Of a stretch of 64,000 nt of DNA, positions 51,418 to 63,125 are shown piece after piece (the first letter of the stretch is position 1; the number at the start of each line of letters is the position of its first letter). Origin of the DNA: Holothuria scabra (taxonomy: Eukaryota > Echinodermata > Holothuroidea > Aspidochirotida > Holothuriidae); assembly GCA_037179385.1 (NCBI GenBank), contig CM074184.1:18308001-18372000 (forward strand), written 5' to 3'. The notes below the pieces were generated by a model. The model was not told the DNA's origin. It did no database searches and saw only the letters and a program-made list of their open reading frames with translations. A program made the position numbers and the translations under genes.

Positions 51418-53206
51418 TACACTCTTAAAAAAATTTTGGGCAAAACGGGTTGAGCACTAACAGCCTGGTCAAATGTTGGGCCAACTTTTCTTTAAGTTGG
51501 GCAAACACAGCGGTGGTTGGGCACATGTAAGGTCGTTGCCAATTAGTTGGACAAATGTTCATTATGCATGCGAAATGAGCATGCGCAGTTCTGCTACTGA
51601 GTAGTACTAGTAGGATAGACTCGCTGGTCCGAGACAAACGACTACAATAGCGGAAGAGATGGTGGCTTATTTTAGGTGGATAAGATATCTTCATTAATAC
51701 GTTTACAGGTGTACACTAACGTGTATCTCTCCGGGTAATGTTTCTCGGCCATTTCTGTGAAGTGAATGCCAAGAAATGTCCAAAATTGAGGTGCAAAGCT
51801 GACTAATTAGTGATATTAACAGGGAGTTGCCAAATTTCAGTTTAGTAACGAATAGGCTAACAGGTAGTTTAGAAGACGGTTGAATTTGTTGATGAGGTTT
51901 GCGAATTTAGAAAAAAGATACCATTGTTAAATATTTATAGCCTACAGGTAAAACAATTAGCGATGGTAGGTGAATGAAATAGAAATGTGTATTCTACAAG
52001 CTCGATTTTTAGAGAAGTATATATAGGCCTACGAGTGATTTGTATGTGATGTTGAAACTGACTAAAAACTTAACCAGGTAGTGGATGGTAATCATAGAAA
52101 AAGTAGACATGTTAAGATTGCAGAAGGATCTTTTATTCGCGGTGGCGGCGGAAGCATAAAAATTTAGGGGGGGGGGGCAATCAGTGGACAAGATGGAATG
52201 GTTGGACTCATGCGCGAAGTCCTACGGCGTGGGTCCAGGACCCGTCTTAGGGCCCTGGAAGTGGAAGCTCTGAGATTCTACAAGCTCTCTCGTGCAATCT
52301 AAGCCGTTTTTGGAACATTTTACGGTGAATTCAATGAACAAAAATGTGCGAAATATTTGCGTTCACAGCTTTTTCCTGACCGACGCAGATTTTAACGTAG
52401 GCCTACTTATAGGATAGGCCAAATAATGTCCGAGTTCACCTAGCCTAACCTGATTGTCACAGAACGAGTTATAACGCAACGACATAAGCCTAAGCATGTG
52501 TCATCAATTACGCAACATTACAATGGATGAAAAAATGTAGTGGAAATAACCTACTGTAAGTGAATGGCTCACCTACGATGAGTGCATAGGCGTATGGGAG
52601 CATTTCAGTTTGGGGGGGGGGGGCAGAGGATTCTCTACCCGAAAAATTCTAATTCTGGCCGAAAGACTATCTAAGCGGAGCGCCACTAAGTTCGGTTGGT
52701 GCGGAGCGTACAGAAAATTTTGAAAAATCGCAACGCCTCAGACAGCCGGAAATGGCCTTACCCAAGCTTATAAGCAGAATCAAAGCCGTCGATATTTTAA
52801 ACTTTCGTTTGCAATAAAATTTTCACCAAAAATGAGCAAATCTACAAAAAGGCTATAATCATTGGAAAATGAGTTTGCTTGCGCGTTAGGCTACAAACTA
52901 TTTTACGTCATGCAGCATGAGATTATCATCAATATAATTTTGAACTTTGAAAAACTTCAGAAACCCTCGAAAATCCAAGGCTTCTTAATATAATGATTTA
53001 CCGCACCTGGGAATGTGGAAAACTGTAGAACGGAATTAAAAACATGAGTACCGTATGTCTGTAACTGTTGCGACTCTTGCCCGAATTCCAGTTCCACTGA
53101 ATTGATATAACTGTCTATATGACTCGACCCGAACTCCCGACTATAAATAAATGATTTTGCTACTCACGCCGTTTGAGAAAACCCCGGCTTGTCACGTTGC
53201 TGGATA

Positions 53207-55146
53207 TTTTTGGTTTCCCGAAAGGGAAATCCTTTGGACTCATGCAGACAACACTTTTGCGAAACATGTGTAGGATCGTGCATTTAAGTGTTGGCTCAAG
53301 CTATGGTTTGTAAGATTAACGATTGAAAATTATTTCTTTGTTTCGCCTTGTTTTCAGCAGAGTAGTACCAAGCCAAAGACTGTCTCCATTTTGGATCATC
53401 GAGGTCGTTGGTGCTAGGGTAGATCATTGTTAAAAGGGACAGCTGTGTGAATGGCATTGCTGGACACCAAAAATATATTGCAATGTGTGGCTTTTTGTTC
53501 CTTTTTGAAAGAATACTGTGACTTTCATCAGGTATATTTATAATTTTTCATTGCATAATTGCATAAACATCAAATTTCGTCTCCAAAATATGTCCATATG
53601 GGGCCGTCAGAAATATGTATACCTTCTGTAAAATGTAGCAATCTTTATGAAGCTTTGTTTCGCTAAGCGGTTGTACATTACTTGACAGCAGGGCATGGTC
53701 AAATATTGCCATGTTTTTACAAAGTGACCAACATTTATACATCAAGACTTTGTCAACATTTTTGCTTAGAATTACAATTTTACTTTTCGTTATCCATGGT
53801 AAATGTACTTTGATGCTCTTGCTAAGAATTGTGAGGTATTTTTTAGTTCAAGATACAGCTTTACTCCCTATTATTTAAGTGGAAGCCATTGTAACGTCTA
53901 AAAGGTCACACGTCGGGCCGGCTTTTCGACCGCAGTTACGTAATAGCATGCACAATGCATGCATTCGGGTCAGTTAGTGGTTGTGACCTGATATCAACAG
54001 AGAACAAAGTAAAATATTGCCGTGAGTTCTTGCATAGAGGCTAATATTTATTTTGATTTGTACATCCATACTTCCAAAAAAATTTTGTTTTAAATTATTT
54101 TTAAAGCTTTGTCTTCCATTTGGAAACTTCAACGATACCTTTGGTACAAATTGTTAGGAACTTTTTGACCAACATACACTCTTTACTCCCTATGATTAAG
54201 TAGAAGACACTGGACCTCCTAATAGGTCACTTATCCGGACTACTTTTCTATTCTTTATCGCAGTGAAAACACAGGCGTGACTTTCATTGAATCATTTCGT
54301 CGCGTCATTTAAACCATGGAAACCGGATCGGATTACTGAGTCTCACTCGCTATTTTCACAGCCTAAAGTTAGACTCGAAGAAAAACTTTGCAATTAGGCT
54401 ACTTTGTTTAATAAGCTGTTCGTTGTTTGAATGTCAAGGGAAAACACATGCTTTCATGCAAAAACCTTTGATAACCCCTGGAAAAACATGTGAAAACCGA
54501 CAAATTTGGAACTAATTGCCTCACCTGTTTTTGTAAGGGTTCCATTGATATTAGTTCTGAAAATTATGCCATTGTATTTTCTTATGATTTTCTTACCAAC
54601 CACATTTTGCAAGTATTTAAAGCCGTCCATTTTCATGGCCTTGCAAACCAGAACCTTCTTCAGTTCTTTGTATTACTGATTGTTTTTGCATGTCTTACAA
54701 GTTAATATGACAATTTAATAAGATATTGTAATTCATGTGTCTTTCATTTTCTGCCCTCTGGTTTGTACTTCAATTTCATGTATTTCCGAAGTATTGCCAA
54801 AAAACACATTTCAGGTTCAATAACTCTGAAGATAACAATTTCAACCAGCCCAAATATTACAGATTAATTAACTGTTCAATTGTTTCCTTTAAGCAAAACC
54901 TCACAGCCAAGTTCAGCCAAACTCACAAAAACTGACTACAAACAGTTCACCATCAAAGCTTATCTACACCTTAAATTCATTCATTAGTTATGACCGCAGA
55001 CTTCGTTCTTGTCCTGTAATTTATCAAGTATATCTCTCCTCCCCTCCCCTGAACCCATCCCTTGAAGGTCATTTTGGACTGCCCACATCTGAAGAAATAT
55101 GTCTCCCTTCTTTCGGGAAACTTTTCATACTTAGGTTTTGATTATA
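53207..55146 (+). repeat. Left arm of a 1.94-kb inverted repeat
   Basis: Begins TTTTTGGTTTCCCG and ends GGTTTTGATTAT. Matches 58818-60760 on the opposite strand nearly base for base, with a few substitutions. GTTTCCCRAAAGGG-like words lie near both ends in opposite orientation, as if each arm were itself an element. The open frames inside are not recognised. Confidence 0.9.
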
Positions 55147-55857
55147 TGAATTAGTGGGCAGACTTACGTGCAGATTTGTTCACACTTAATTCGTATGAGT
55201 GAGCAAACAAGCTACGCTGACTTGTTCACCATTGCCTGATTTTCGGTTCCACGGCACTGCAGGTTAAAAAGTTTCGCACAATTTTAAGAGGATCATTTTG
55301 AAAAGTGCGAAATCGTCATCTCATTCATATGCTGCCCAAATACCTCTCGACCAAGTACGTTTCATCCTTCTGGTGACTATTGGTGATTGTCATTTAGTAA
55401 TATGGTGCGTCACAAGGTAGCTTTTGATTGATTTGTTCGGGCAAAATTTTGGGGACTGTATACCTCCCCTCTCCTCTTGTAATCTGGCAATTAAAAAAAT
55501 TCCAGAACTTTTTTCGAACTTTTGCCCGAATATTATGTCATTTCCGGCAAAGGTTTACACAAGAATATGAAGTGAGGCTGACGAAAAATGTTTTTTTCAT
55601 ATGCTGTCCGAATGTGCCCCAAATTTTGGAATCTTTTAAAGTTTTCATGAAAATTGTACCGTGACTATGATGCTTTTTTCGACCAAGTGTTTGAAGGAAT
55701 TCTGGCACGCCTAGGAGTTTTCTGTGTAAGTATAGACACAAACCAGGTTTTAAGACTCAAACGGCTGCCCGAATTTTTCCAGATCCCTGCCCGAATTTTA
55801 GGTCTTGAGAAAATTTAGGGGGCAGTCTTCCCCCTGCCCCCCCCTCGTACGCCTATG
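55147..55857. other. Right portion of hAT-B
   Basis: Non-coding. The last 60 bases hold GGGGGCAG and CCCCCTGCCCCCCC just inside the right end. Confidence 0.5.
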
Positions 55858-56949
55858 GATGAGTGAATACTGGGCAACTGTTCGTTCACGTGATGACAAT
55901 GGCAGTGCTTCACTTCTCGCGGAGGAAAATACTAGTACCAGTAAAGGTTCGGTTTCACTGGACAAGTGATATACTACATACACCTGGTTTGCGGACCGGG
56001 CGAGGTTGGCAGATTCTTGTAATGATTTGCAGCCAAAAACTAGGTCACAGGCATAAATCATGGTCGCAGGGGACCGTGACAAGAATCAGCACAAGAATGG
56101 CAGAACATAGGCTAAGTCAATTTCGGCTGCTCTGTTCGGTGGTGGGTTAACTATAGTCTCAACTTTGGATTGGTTCAAGGCTCCCAAGTTTCTTTTACTT
56201 CTTCTCTGTTTTTTTTTTTTTTTTGGGGGGGGGGGGAGTCCCCTCGCTAAGAATTTTAGGGGGGACGTCGCTAAGAAATTTAGGGGGCGTGCCCCCCCCC
56301 CTTCCCACCGCTTCCGCCGCCAATGTTTATTCGTAATTTCCGACCGTTGCCAAAACCATCAGAATATCACGCCCAGTGGAAGTTCAAAATATCAAACATT
56401 TCCTCACGAAAGACAATTTCATTTTTTATTTCGAGCGAATGAAAAGTAGTAGCTGCTTTATGGACTTGCCAAGTATCGCAGTGTTTTCATTCTGTGTCTT
56501 GTTAGTTTTGTTACTTTGTAAGTGTTTGTAAATAATAAGGCGTTAACCATGAAAAAAGATGCCCTGGTTTCATTACACGTTGAGGCATATTACTTGAGGG
56601 ATATTTCACAGTTACATGGTTCTTGGAACGACTGTATGGGGTTCTCAGAAGCCCATTCTATAGTTTTTGTCAACTGCCGTTCTTTATGACATGGTCGTTA
56701 CCCTTCTTTTCTTACAGTTTGAAACATCCGAGCAACCTGTTGACTTAAAAGTTTAGGCGTTGTTTTAAGAAAAACATTGAACGGGGGATTTCTTCTCATA
56801 ATGAAGAAACTTCTAACTGTAACAAGAGCGACAAACTAAAGTTATATTTTATTTTGCCCAGAACTGAAGACCGTCCCAGAGGGTTAGGAATAGAGAACGG
56901 ATAAGAAAACGCAGATGCGAAAATTGAGCAATATTAACTGCGTAGTTTT

Positions 56950-57436
56950 CTTCTGACCCAGACGTTTCAACTGAAACATGAATCGCCCTTACGAATAGGC
57001 GCCTGCTTTGCCGGTGACCACATGATCAGCCGAACGACATATGATACAGCTGATGATATCAATTGCTACCGTGGCTTGAAAAAGCCATTTCGAGATTTTG
57101 ATGTGTTTCAGTTGAAAGTCAAATGTGCCATGCGCAGGACCTATATACCTGTATGCTTAACCGCATCTAAATAAACTTAGTTAACAGCATCTAAACCGCA
57201 TCTAAATAAACTTAGTTAACATCAACCCATTTTTTTTTTGTTCTGCATTTTGTAAATATCCTTCCATTAGATTTTTTCATTTGTGGTTGTACTTGAAGGC
57301 ATGGTAGCCTATAGGTAGATTTAGCAATCTTGTAAGACAAATTTAAAACGGTTTCTTTGAGCAACCGTACTGTAAGGGAAAAGACCACAAGCTCCGCTCT
57401 TATCCAACAAAAGAAAGAGGAGGCAGGTGAGAAATT
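56950..57436. repeat. Direct duplication, copy 1
   Basis: From TTCTGACCCAGACGTTTCAAC through TGCTTTGCCGGTGACCACAT to GAGGAGGCAGGTGAGAAATT, matching 58268-58684 in the same order. A weaker third piece (TGCTTTGTTGGTGATCA) lies near 57601. Confidence 0.75.
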
Positions 57437-58070
57437 CTGTACTGTTTTTTGTTGTTGACAATTACAGTAGGACTAGGAAGAGAGATCTCTGATGAGGAGT
57501 AGCAAAATAAAAGACGGCGTAGTTATATCTCTCTACCCTTAAACCTCATTAGCCAGGACGATAGCTAAGTTACATCTCTTCTGATCTGGAAGCATATGCA
57601 TGCTTTGTTGGTGATCATGCGATGCAAGCACAGATGATCCGGTTGAACTGCCAAACCGTAATAAGCACTGCCATCGAACAATACTGAGAACACCAAGGAA
57701 GTTAAAAATACTGAAATTGTCATTCGTGGGGAAATTTTGATACTTTGAATTTCCAATAATATGGGTAAATTCTGACAGTTTTGGCTACGGCCGGAAATTA
57801 CTAATAAAATAATTCTTCTGCGATCTAAACACGTCTATTTTCTAGATCTAGTCGAAAATATCACCCACTATTTGTCAAGTTTGTTCAGTCAATCTTAATA
57901 TCATTATAAACGTATCACTCACATATAGGCTACTTTTCTAAAACTCAGTCGAGCTTGTATCATAAACACTTCTAGTTTTCCCTCACCTCCGGCATCACTA
58001 ATGTTTCACCTGTATAAATTTTCAACACTGATATACTTTTCTGAAATACCTCCTCATTATAAAACATTCA

Positions 58071-58142
58071 CGTGTTTGGTCTAACGGTAGAACATCCCCC
58101 TAACACACGGAAGGCCTGAGTTCGATCCTTAGGTCGAGTCAT
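58071..58142 (+). repeat. tRNA-Val-like SINE head or tRNA pseudogene
   Basis: TTTGGTCTAACGGTAGAACA fits an A-box and D-arm, CCCCTAACACACGG resembles a tRNA-Val(AAC) anticodon arm, and GAGTTCGATCC is a B-box. The acceptor ends do not pair, so it is not an intact tRNA. Confidence 0.55.
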
Positions 58143-58267
58143 ACCAAAGAATCCAAAAATGGAACCTACTGCTGTCTGGAAGTTGCTAAGTTAAGCAACT
58201 TTTTATTAATATCACTAGAACGGGTAAAGACTTCCTCCATTCGCGAGTATGAATGCCTTGCATTCTG

Positions 58268-58684
58268 GTTTCTGACCTAGACGTTTCAACCGTTACACGA
58301 ATAGCCCTTTCCAAGCGCTTGCTTTGCCGGTGACCACATAAACAGCCGAACAACATATGATACACTTGAAGATATTAAAAGCTACCGCGGCTTAAAAAGG
58401 CCATTTCTAGATTTTGATGTGTTTCAGTGAAAAGTCAAGTATGTGCCATATCCGCAGTGCAATGCTTTGCCGCATCTAAGTAACTTTGTAATGCATTTTG
58501 AAAATATTTTCACATTAGATTTTTTCATCATTCTGTACTTCATGAAGAGGGCGTTACTTTATGGCACATATTTAGATTGAGCAATCTTGTAAGACCAATT
58601 TAAAACGGTTCCTTTGAGCGACCGTACTGTAAGGGAAAAGACCTACACTTATCGAATCAAAGAAAGAGGAGGCGGGTGAGAAAT
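58268..58684. repeat. Direct duplication, copy 2
   Basis: Second copy of 56950-57436, somewhat shorter. Confidence 0.75.
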
Positions 58685-58817
58685 TTGATAACGTTTATTT
58701 GACCAAATGACCGATCAGATGATCCGTGAAAGGTCAGTTTTGTTTTACAGATAATTTATTATTTTGATAAAAGTGGTCAGGTGAGATCTAATGATTGAAA
58801 ACGATTGGATTCGGTAA

Positions 58818-60760
58818 ATAATCGAAACCTAAGTATGAGAAGTTTCCCGAAAGAAGGGAGATATATTTTTTCAGATGTGGGCAGTCCAAAATAACCCTCA
58901 AGGGGTGGGTTCAGGGGAGGGGAGAAGAGATATACTTGATAAATTACAGGACAAGAACGAAGTTTGCGGTCATAACTACTGAATGAATTTAAGGTGTAGA
59001 TAAGCTTTGATGGTCCACTGTTTGTGAGTTTTGTGAGTTGCGCTGAACTTGGCTGTGAGGTTTTTTTTTTTTTTTTTAAAGGAAACGAACAGTTAATTAA
59101 TCTGTAATATTTGGGCTGGTTGAAGTTGTTATCTTCAGATTTATTGAACCTGAAATGTGATTTTTTGGCAATACTTCGGAAATACATGAAATTGAAGTGC
59201 AAACCAGGGGGTAGAAAATGAAAGACACATGAATTACAATATCTTATTAAATTGTCATATTAACTTGTAAGACATGCAAAAACAATCAGTAATACAAAGA
59301 ACTGAAGAAGGTTCTGGTTTGCAAGGCCATGAAAATGGACGGCTTTAAATACTTGCAAAATGTGGTTGGTAAGAAAATCATAAGAAAATACAATGGCATA
59401 ATTTTCAGAACTAATATCAATGGAACCCTTACAAAAACAGGTGAGGCAATTAGTTCCAAATCTGCCGGTTTTCACGTGTTTTTCCAGGGGTTATCACAGG
59501 TTTTTGCATGAAAACATGTGTTTTCCCTTGACATTCAAACAACGAACAGCTTATTAAACAAAGTAGCCTAATTGCAAAGTTTTTCTTCGAGTCTAACTTT
59601 AGGCTGTGAAAATAGCGAGTGAGACTCAGTAATCCGATCCGGTTTCCATGGTTTAAATGACGCGACGAAATGATTCAATGAAAGTCACGCCTGTGTTTTC
59701 ACTGCGATAAAGAATAGAAAAGTAGTCCGGATAAGTGACCTATTAGGAGGTCCAGTGTCTTCTACTTAATCATAGGGAGTAAAGAGTGTATGTTGGTCAA
59801 AAAGTTCCTAACAATTTGTACCAAAGGTATCGTTGAAGTTTCCAAATGGAAGACAAAGCTTTAAAAATAATTTAAAACAAAATTTTTTTGGAAGTATGGA
59901 TGTACAAATCAAAATAAATATTAGCCTCTATGCAAGAACTCACGGCAATATTTTACTTTGTTCTCTGTTGATATCAGGTCACAACCACTAACTGACCCGA
60001 ATGCATGCATTGTGCATGCTATTACGTAACTGCGGTCGAAAAGCCGGCCCGACGTGTGACCTTTTAGACGTTACAATGGCTTCCACTTAAATAATAGGGA
60101 GTAAAGCTGTATCTTGAACTAAAAAATACCTCACAATTCTTAGCAAGAGCATCAAAGTACATTTACCATGGATAACGAAAAGTAAAATTATAATTCTAAG
60201 CAAAAATGTTGACAAAGTCTTGATGTATAAATGTTGGTCACTTTGTAAAAACATGGCAATATTTGAACATGCCCTGCTGTCAAGTAATGTACAACCGCTT
60301 AGCGAAACAAAGCTTCATAAAGATTGCTACATTTTACAGAAGGTATACATATTTCTGACGGCCCCATATGGACATATTTTGGAGACGAAATTTGATGTTT
60401 ATGCAATTATGCAACGAAAAATTATAAATATACCTGATGAAAGTCACAGTATTCTTTCAAAAAGGAACAAAAAGCCACACATTGCAATATATTTTTGGTG
60501 TCCAGCAATGCCATTCACACAGCTGTCCCTTTTAACAATGACCTACCCTAGCACCAACGACCTCGATGATCCAAAATGGAGACAGTCTTTGGCTTGGTAC
60601 TACTCTGCTGAAAACAAGGTGAAACAAAGAAATAATTTTCAATCGTTAATCTTACAAACCATGATAGCTTGAGCCAACACTTAAATGCACGATCCTACAC
60701 ATGTTTCGCAAAAGTGTTGTCTGCATGAGTCCAAAGGATTTCCCTTTTGGGAAACTAAAA
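58818..60760 (-). repeat. Right arm of the 1.94-kb inverted repeat
   Basis: Reverse complement of 53207-55146. A 150-codon open frame (60220-60672) is longer than its equivalent in the left arm because of small differences; it has no recognised domain. TTA/TAA flanks suggest a short target duplication, not certain. Confidence 0.9.
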
Positions 60761-60765
60761 AGGTA

Positions 60766-61290
60766 GCAGTAGAACAGCAGTAAAAATCTGGACGATATTA
60801 CTCAAAGAGCAATGGTCGTATAGAAAAACAAAGCACTACTTTGTAATCAATGAGACAAGAAATTTGAAGTTAATTATTGAGTTTGTTATTTCAAACTACG
60901 TACTTCACTGTTTATTATCCAAGTCCATCGTCGCTGAAGCCCCCAACCATTCTTGGAGGACAAACGGTACAAGTTCTAGGGTACTTTGTTAAATCTCCTT
61001 CTTGCCCAGATAATATAATTATATAACTGGTTGTATGGAAAGTATGGAAATTCAAACAAGCACCCAACAGTGAAGCTGCTGACAAAACGTGTTTTGTTCA
61101 AATTTTAACCATTTGTTGGACAAAATTAGTTGGGTAAAATTGTTGGGTAATTTCTTTTAACCAACTCATGAGTGAAACGCTTAATCAACTGAGTTTGGCA
61201 GCTTTTTTACCCAGTTCTAGTCAGGTTGCACAAGGAACCAACGGTTGGGTTATTTTTGGTCCAGGCTGGGTAGTAAATTTTTAGAGTGTA
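60766..61290 (+). repeat. Right end unit of the outer element
   Basis: Starts at GTAGAACAGCAGTAAAAATCTGG and is matched by the complement of 62405-62830. The last 200 bases are rich in TTGGGTAAA-type words and end in TTTTTAGAGTGTA. Confidence 0.65.
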
Positions 61291-62404
61291 TTTCCTACAC
61301 AAAGATCAGTAGTGTAGTCACGAACACGTTGGTTTTCCTCCAAAATGACGTCAGCGGTGACGTCAATACGTAAAGTCTATTGATTACATTCCGGCTTATC
61401 GAAGCCATGCTGAATTCAGTTTGCTAATGTTTGGAAACACAAACATCCCGTATTTACTATCCTATCACAATACCGAAACGTCATTTCCTTTGGTCGGTCA
61501 TTTGCCAACGTATTGTACATAAAACTACGTAGGAATAGGCGGCTCTTAGAACACTGTTTTATGGCCGAATCATGGTGCCCCCATGCTACATAATAATATA
61601 ATAGTCATAGAGTATCAATTAAAATGGAAAATGGGATTATTTTTTATAATCAAAGAGCCCAGATATAAACATGGCTGTAATGGTAACATGTACAGCAGGA
61701 TCTGATAAATATGATGAACCATCAGCAAATGTACACCGGGGCTATAAACTATTCCCACAAATCTTGAAGTCACCAAAAAAAAGGAAAAGTTACAAGGAAA
61801 ATTATCGAATATCAAGTGAAATTTCGGACACTAATGTATGATCGTTGCAATCGCAAAATTGATACCAATTTGTAGCTGACAACATTTCTAAATGATTGCG
61901 CCAATTTTCTCCGTTCTTATTCAGTAACGAAGTAAGTTCACGGCAAATGAGCAGGAACTTTTCAGGCCTTAAAACGGCTACCTTATTTCAGCATTTGACT
62001 TCTCACTAAAGGCAATCAAGCAATGTTTTTAAAATTTAATCCGAAAATAAGACCTTTGAAATTTGAAATATTACGTTTTTGATACTTGGAACTATGATAA
62101 CCCTGTTGCATTATTCATCCACTAAAACCTTAGCATGCATTTAGTATCTGTTCCTCGAACTTTTCATCAGTCACGGTAGTTCTAATTTTGGGTGAAGGTG
62201 ATACCGGTTCCGATACCGAAGTTTCTTTAATCGGAAATTTCTTCCGACAATAAACTTATTTTAGATAACCTATTATTATTACTGATTATACTTACTGCGA
62301 TAAGTTGAATTGTATGTCAAAAACATATTGTCTTGTTCTTCAACAAAAGGAACGTGTTTTTAATTCATAGATATACACATGTAGATATATATATCCGGAA
62401 TTGG
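61291..62404. other. Non-coding spacer with paired CRE sites
   Basis: Two perfect TGACGTCA boxes lie at 61346-61353 and 61358-61365. Nothing else recognised. Confidence 0.4.
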
Positions 62405-63125
62405 GAAATACCCAACTCAGTTGGTTAAGTGTTTTATTCATCAGCTGAGCAACAGAAATTACCCAACCATTTCATCAAACTAATTTTGCCCAACAAATGG
62501 TTAAAATTTGTACCAACACGTTTGCCCAGAAGCGGTACTGATGGGTGCTTGTTTGGATTTCAATATAACTTGATATATAATTATATGATTTGGGCAAGAA
62601 GGAAATTTAACAAAGTATCCTAAAACTTACACCGTTTACCCTCCAGGAGTGGTTGGGGACACCAGCGTCGATGCACTTGGATAACAAACAGTGCAGTGTG
62701 TAGTTTCAATCGTGAACTTTGTATTTCTACTCCCATTAATTACGTAGTAGTGAACTTTTTTTCTATACGACCATTGCAATTTAAGTCGTTTCGTCCAGAT
62801 TTTTACTGCTGTTCTACCGCTGGCTTTTTATTTACCAAATTCAACCTTATTCAACCATGATATCTTATAATTGACCACTTTCATTAATTATCTATAAAAC
62901 TTAACTGATATTTTACTAATCATCTGATTGGTCAGTCACATTTTACCCAACTGTTGGGTACTTTAAAACTTGTCCAACATTTTTTTCGAACACCTGGATT
63001 TTACTCCACCTTAATTTGCCCAATAGTATTGTTACAGTTGTTTACCCATTTGTTGGGCAATAATTGGCCCATGTTGGGCATTTTGTATTTTGCCCAGCGC
63101 TTTTTACCCAACTGTTTTTAGAGTA
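62405..63125 (-). repeat. Second, inverted copy of the TTGGGCAAA element end
   Basis: 62405-62830 is the complement of 60766-61170. 62945-63125 is dense in GTTGGGCAAT, TTGCCCA and ACCCAAC words and ends TTTTTAGAGTAC, like the outer element's end. Confidence 0.65.

Larger units (their letters stand above)
52585..55857. mobile_element. hAT-B, 3273 bp, nested in hAT-A; duplication GATGAGTG
   Basis: Left end CATAGGCGTATGGGAGC and right end CTCGTACGCCTATG are inverted; GATGAGTG flanks both (52577-52584, 55858-55865). A 14-nt G-run at 52611-52623 follows the left end, and an inverted copy of the GGAGCG repeat lies at 52655-52765. It contains the left arm of the large inverted repeat. Confidence 0.9.
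52140..56325. mobile_element. hAT-A, 4186 bp including nested hAT-B; duplication TTTATTCG
   Basis: Left end CGGTGGCGGCGGAAGC and right end GCTTCCGCCGCCAATG are inverted, flanked by TTTATTCG on both sides (52132-52139, 56326-56333). Its own sequence is about 0.45 kb on each side: G-runs at 52168 and 56225, and a GTGGGTCCAGGACCC segment (52230) related to the core of the 38643 element. It has no transposase. Confidence 0.88.
51418..61290. mobile_element. Outer element with TTGGGCAAA motifs and TACACTCTTAAAA ends (putative)
   Basis: The left edge TACACTCTTAAAA (51418) and the right edge TTTTTAGAGTGTA (ending 61290) are inverted, with TA possibly the duplicated target. Both edges are followed inward by TTGGGCAAA/TTGGGTAA words. 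The 9.9-kb span is swollen by the hAT nest and the second arm of the inverted repeat. No transposase is seen. The ends might belong to two related insertions. Confidence 0.5.

Noticed and set aside
60220..60672. 150-codon frame in the right inverted arm
   Set aside because: The left arm copy is interrupted, so the frame is not preserved; no family recognised.
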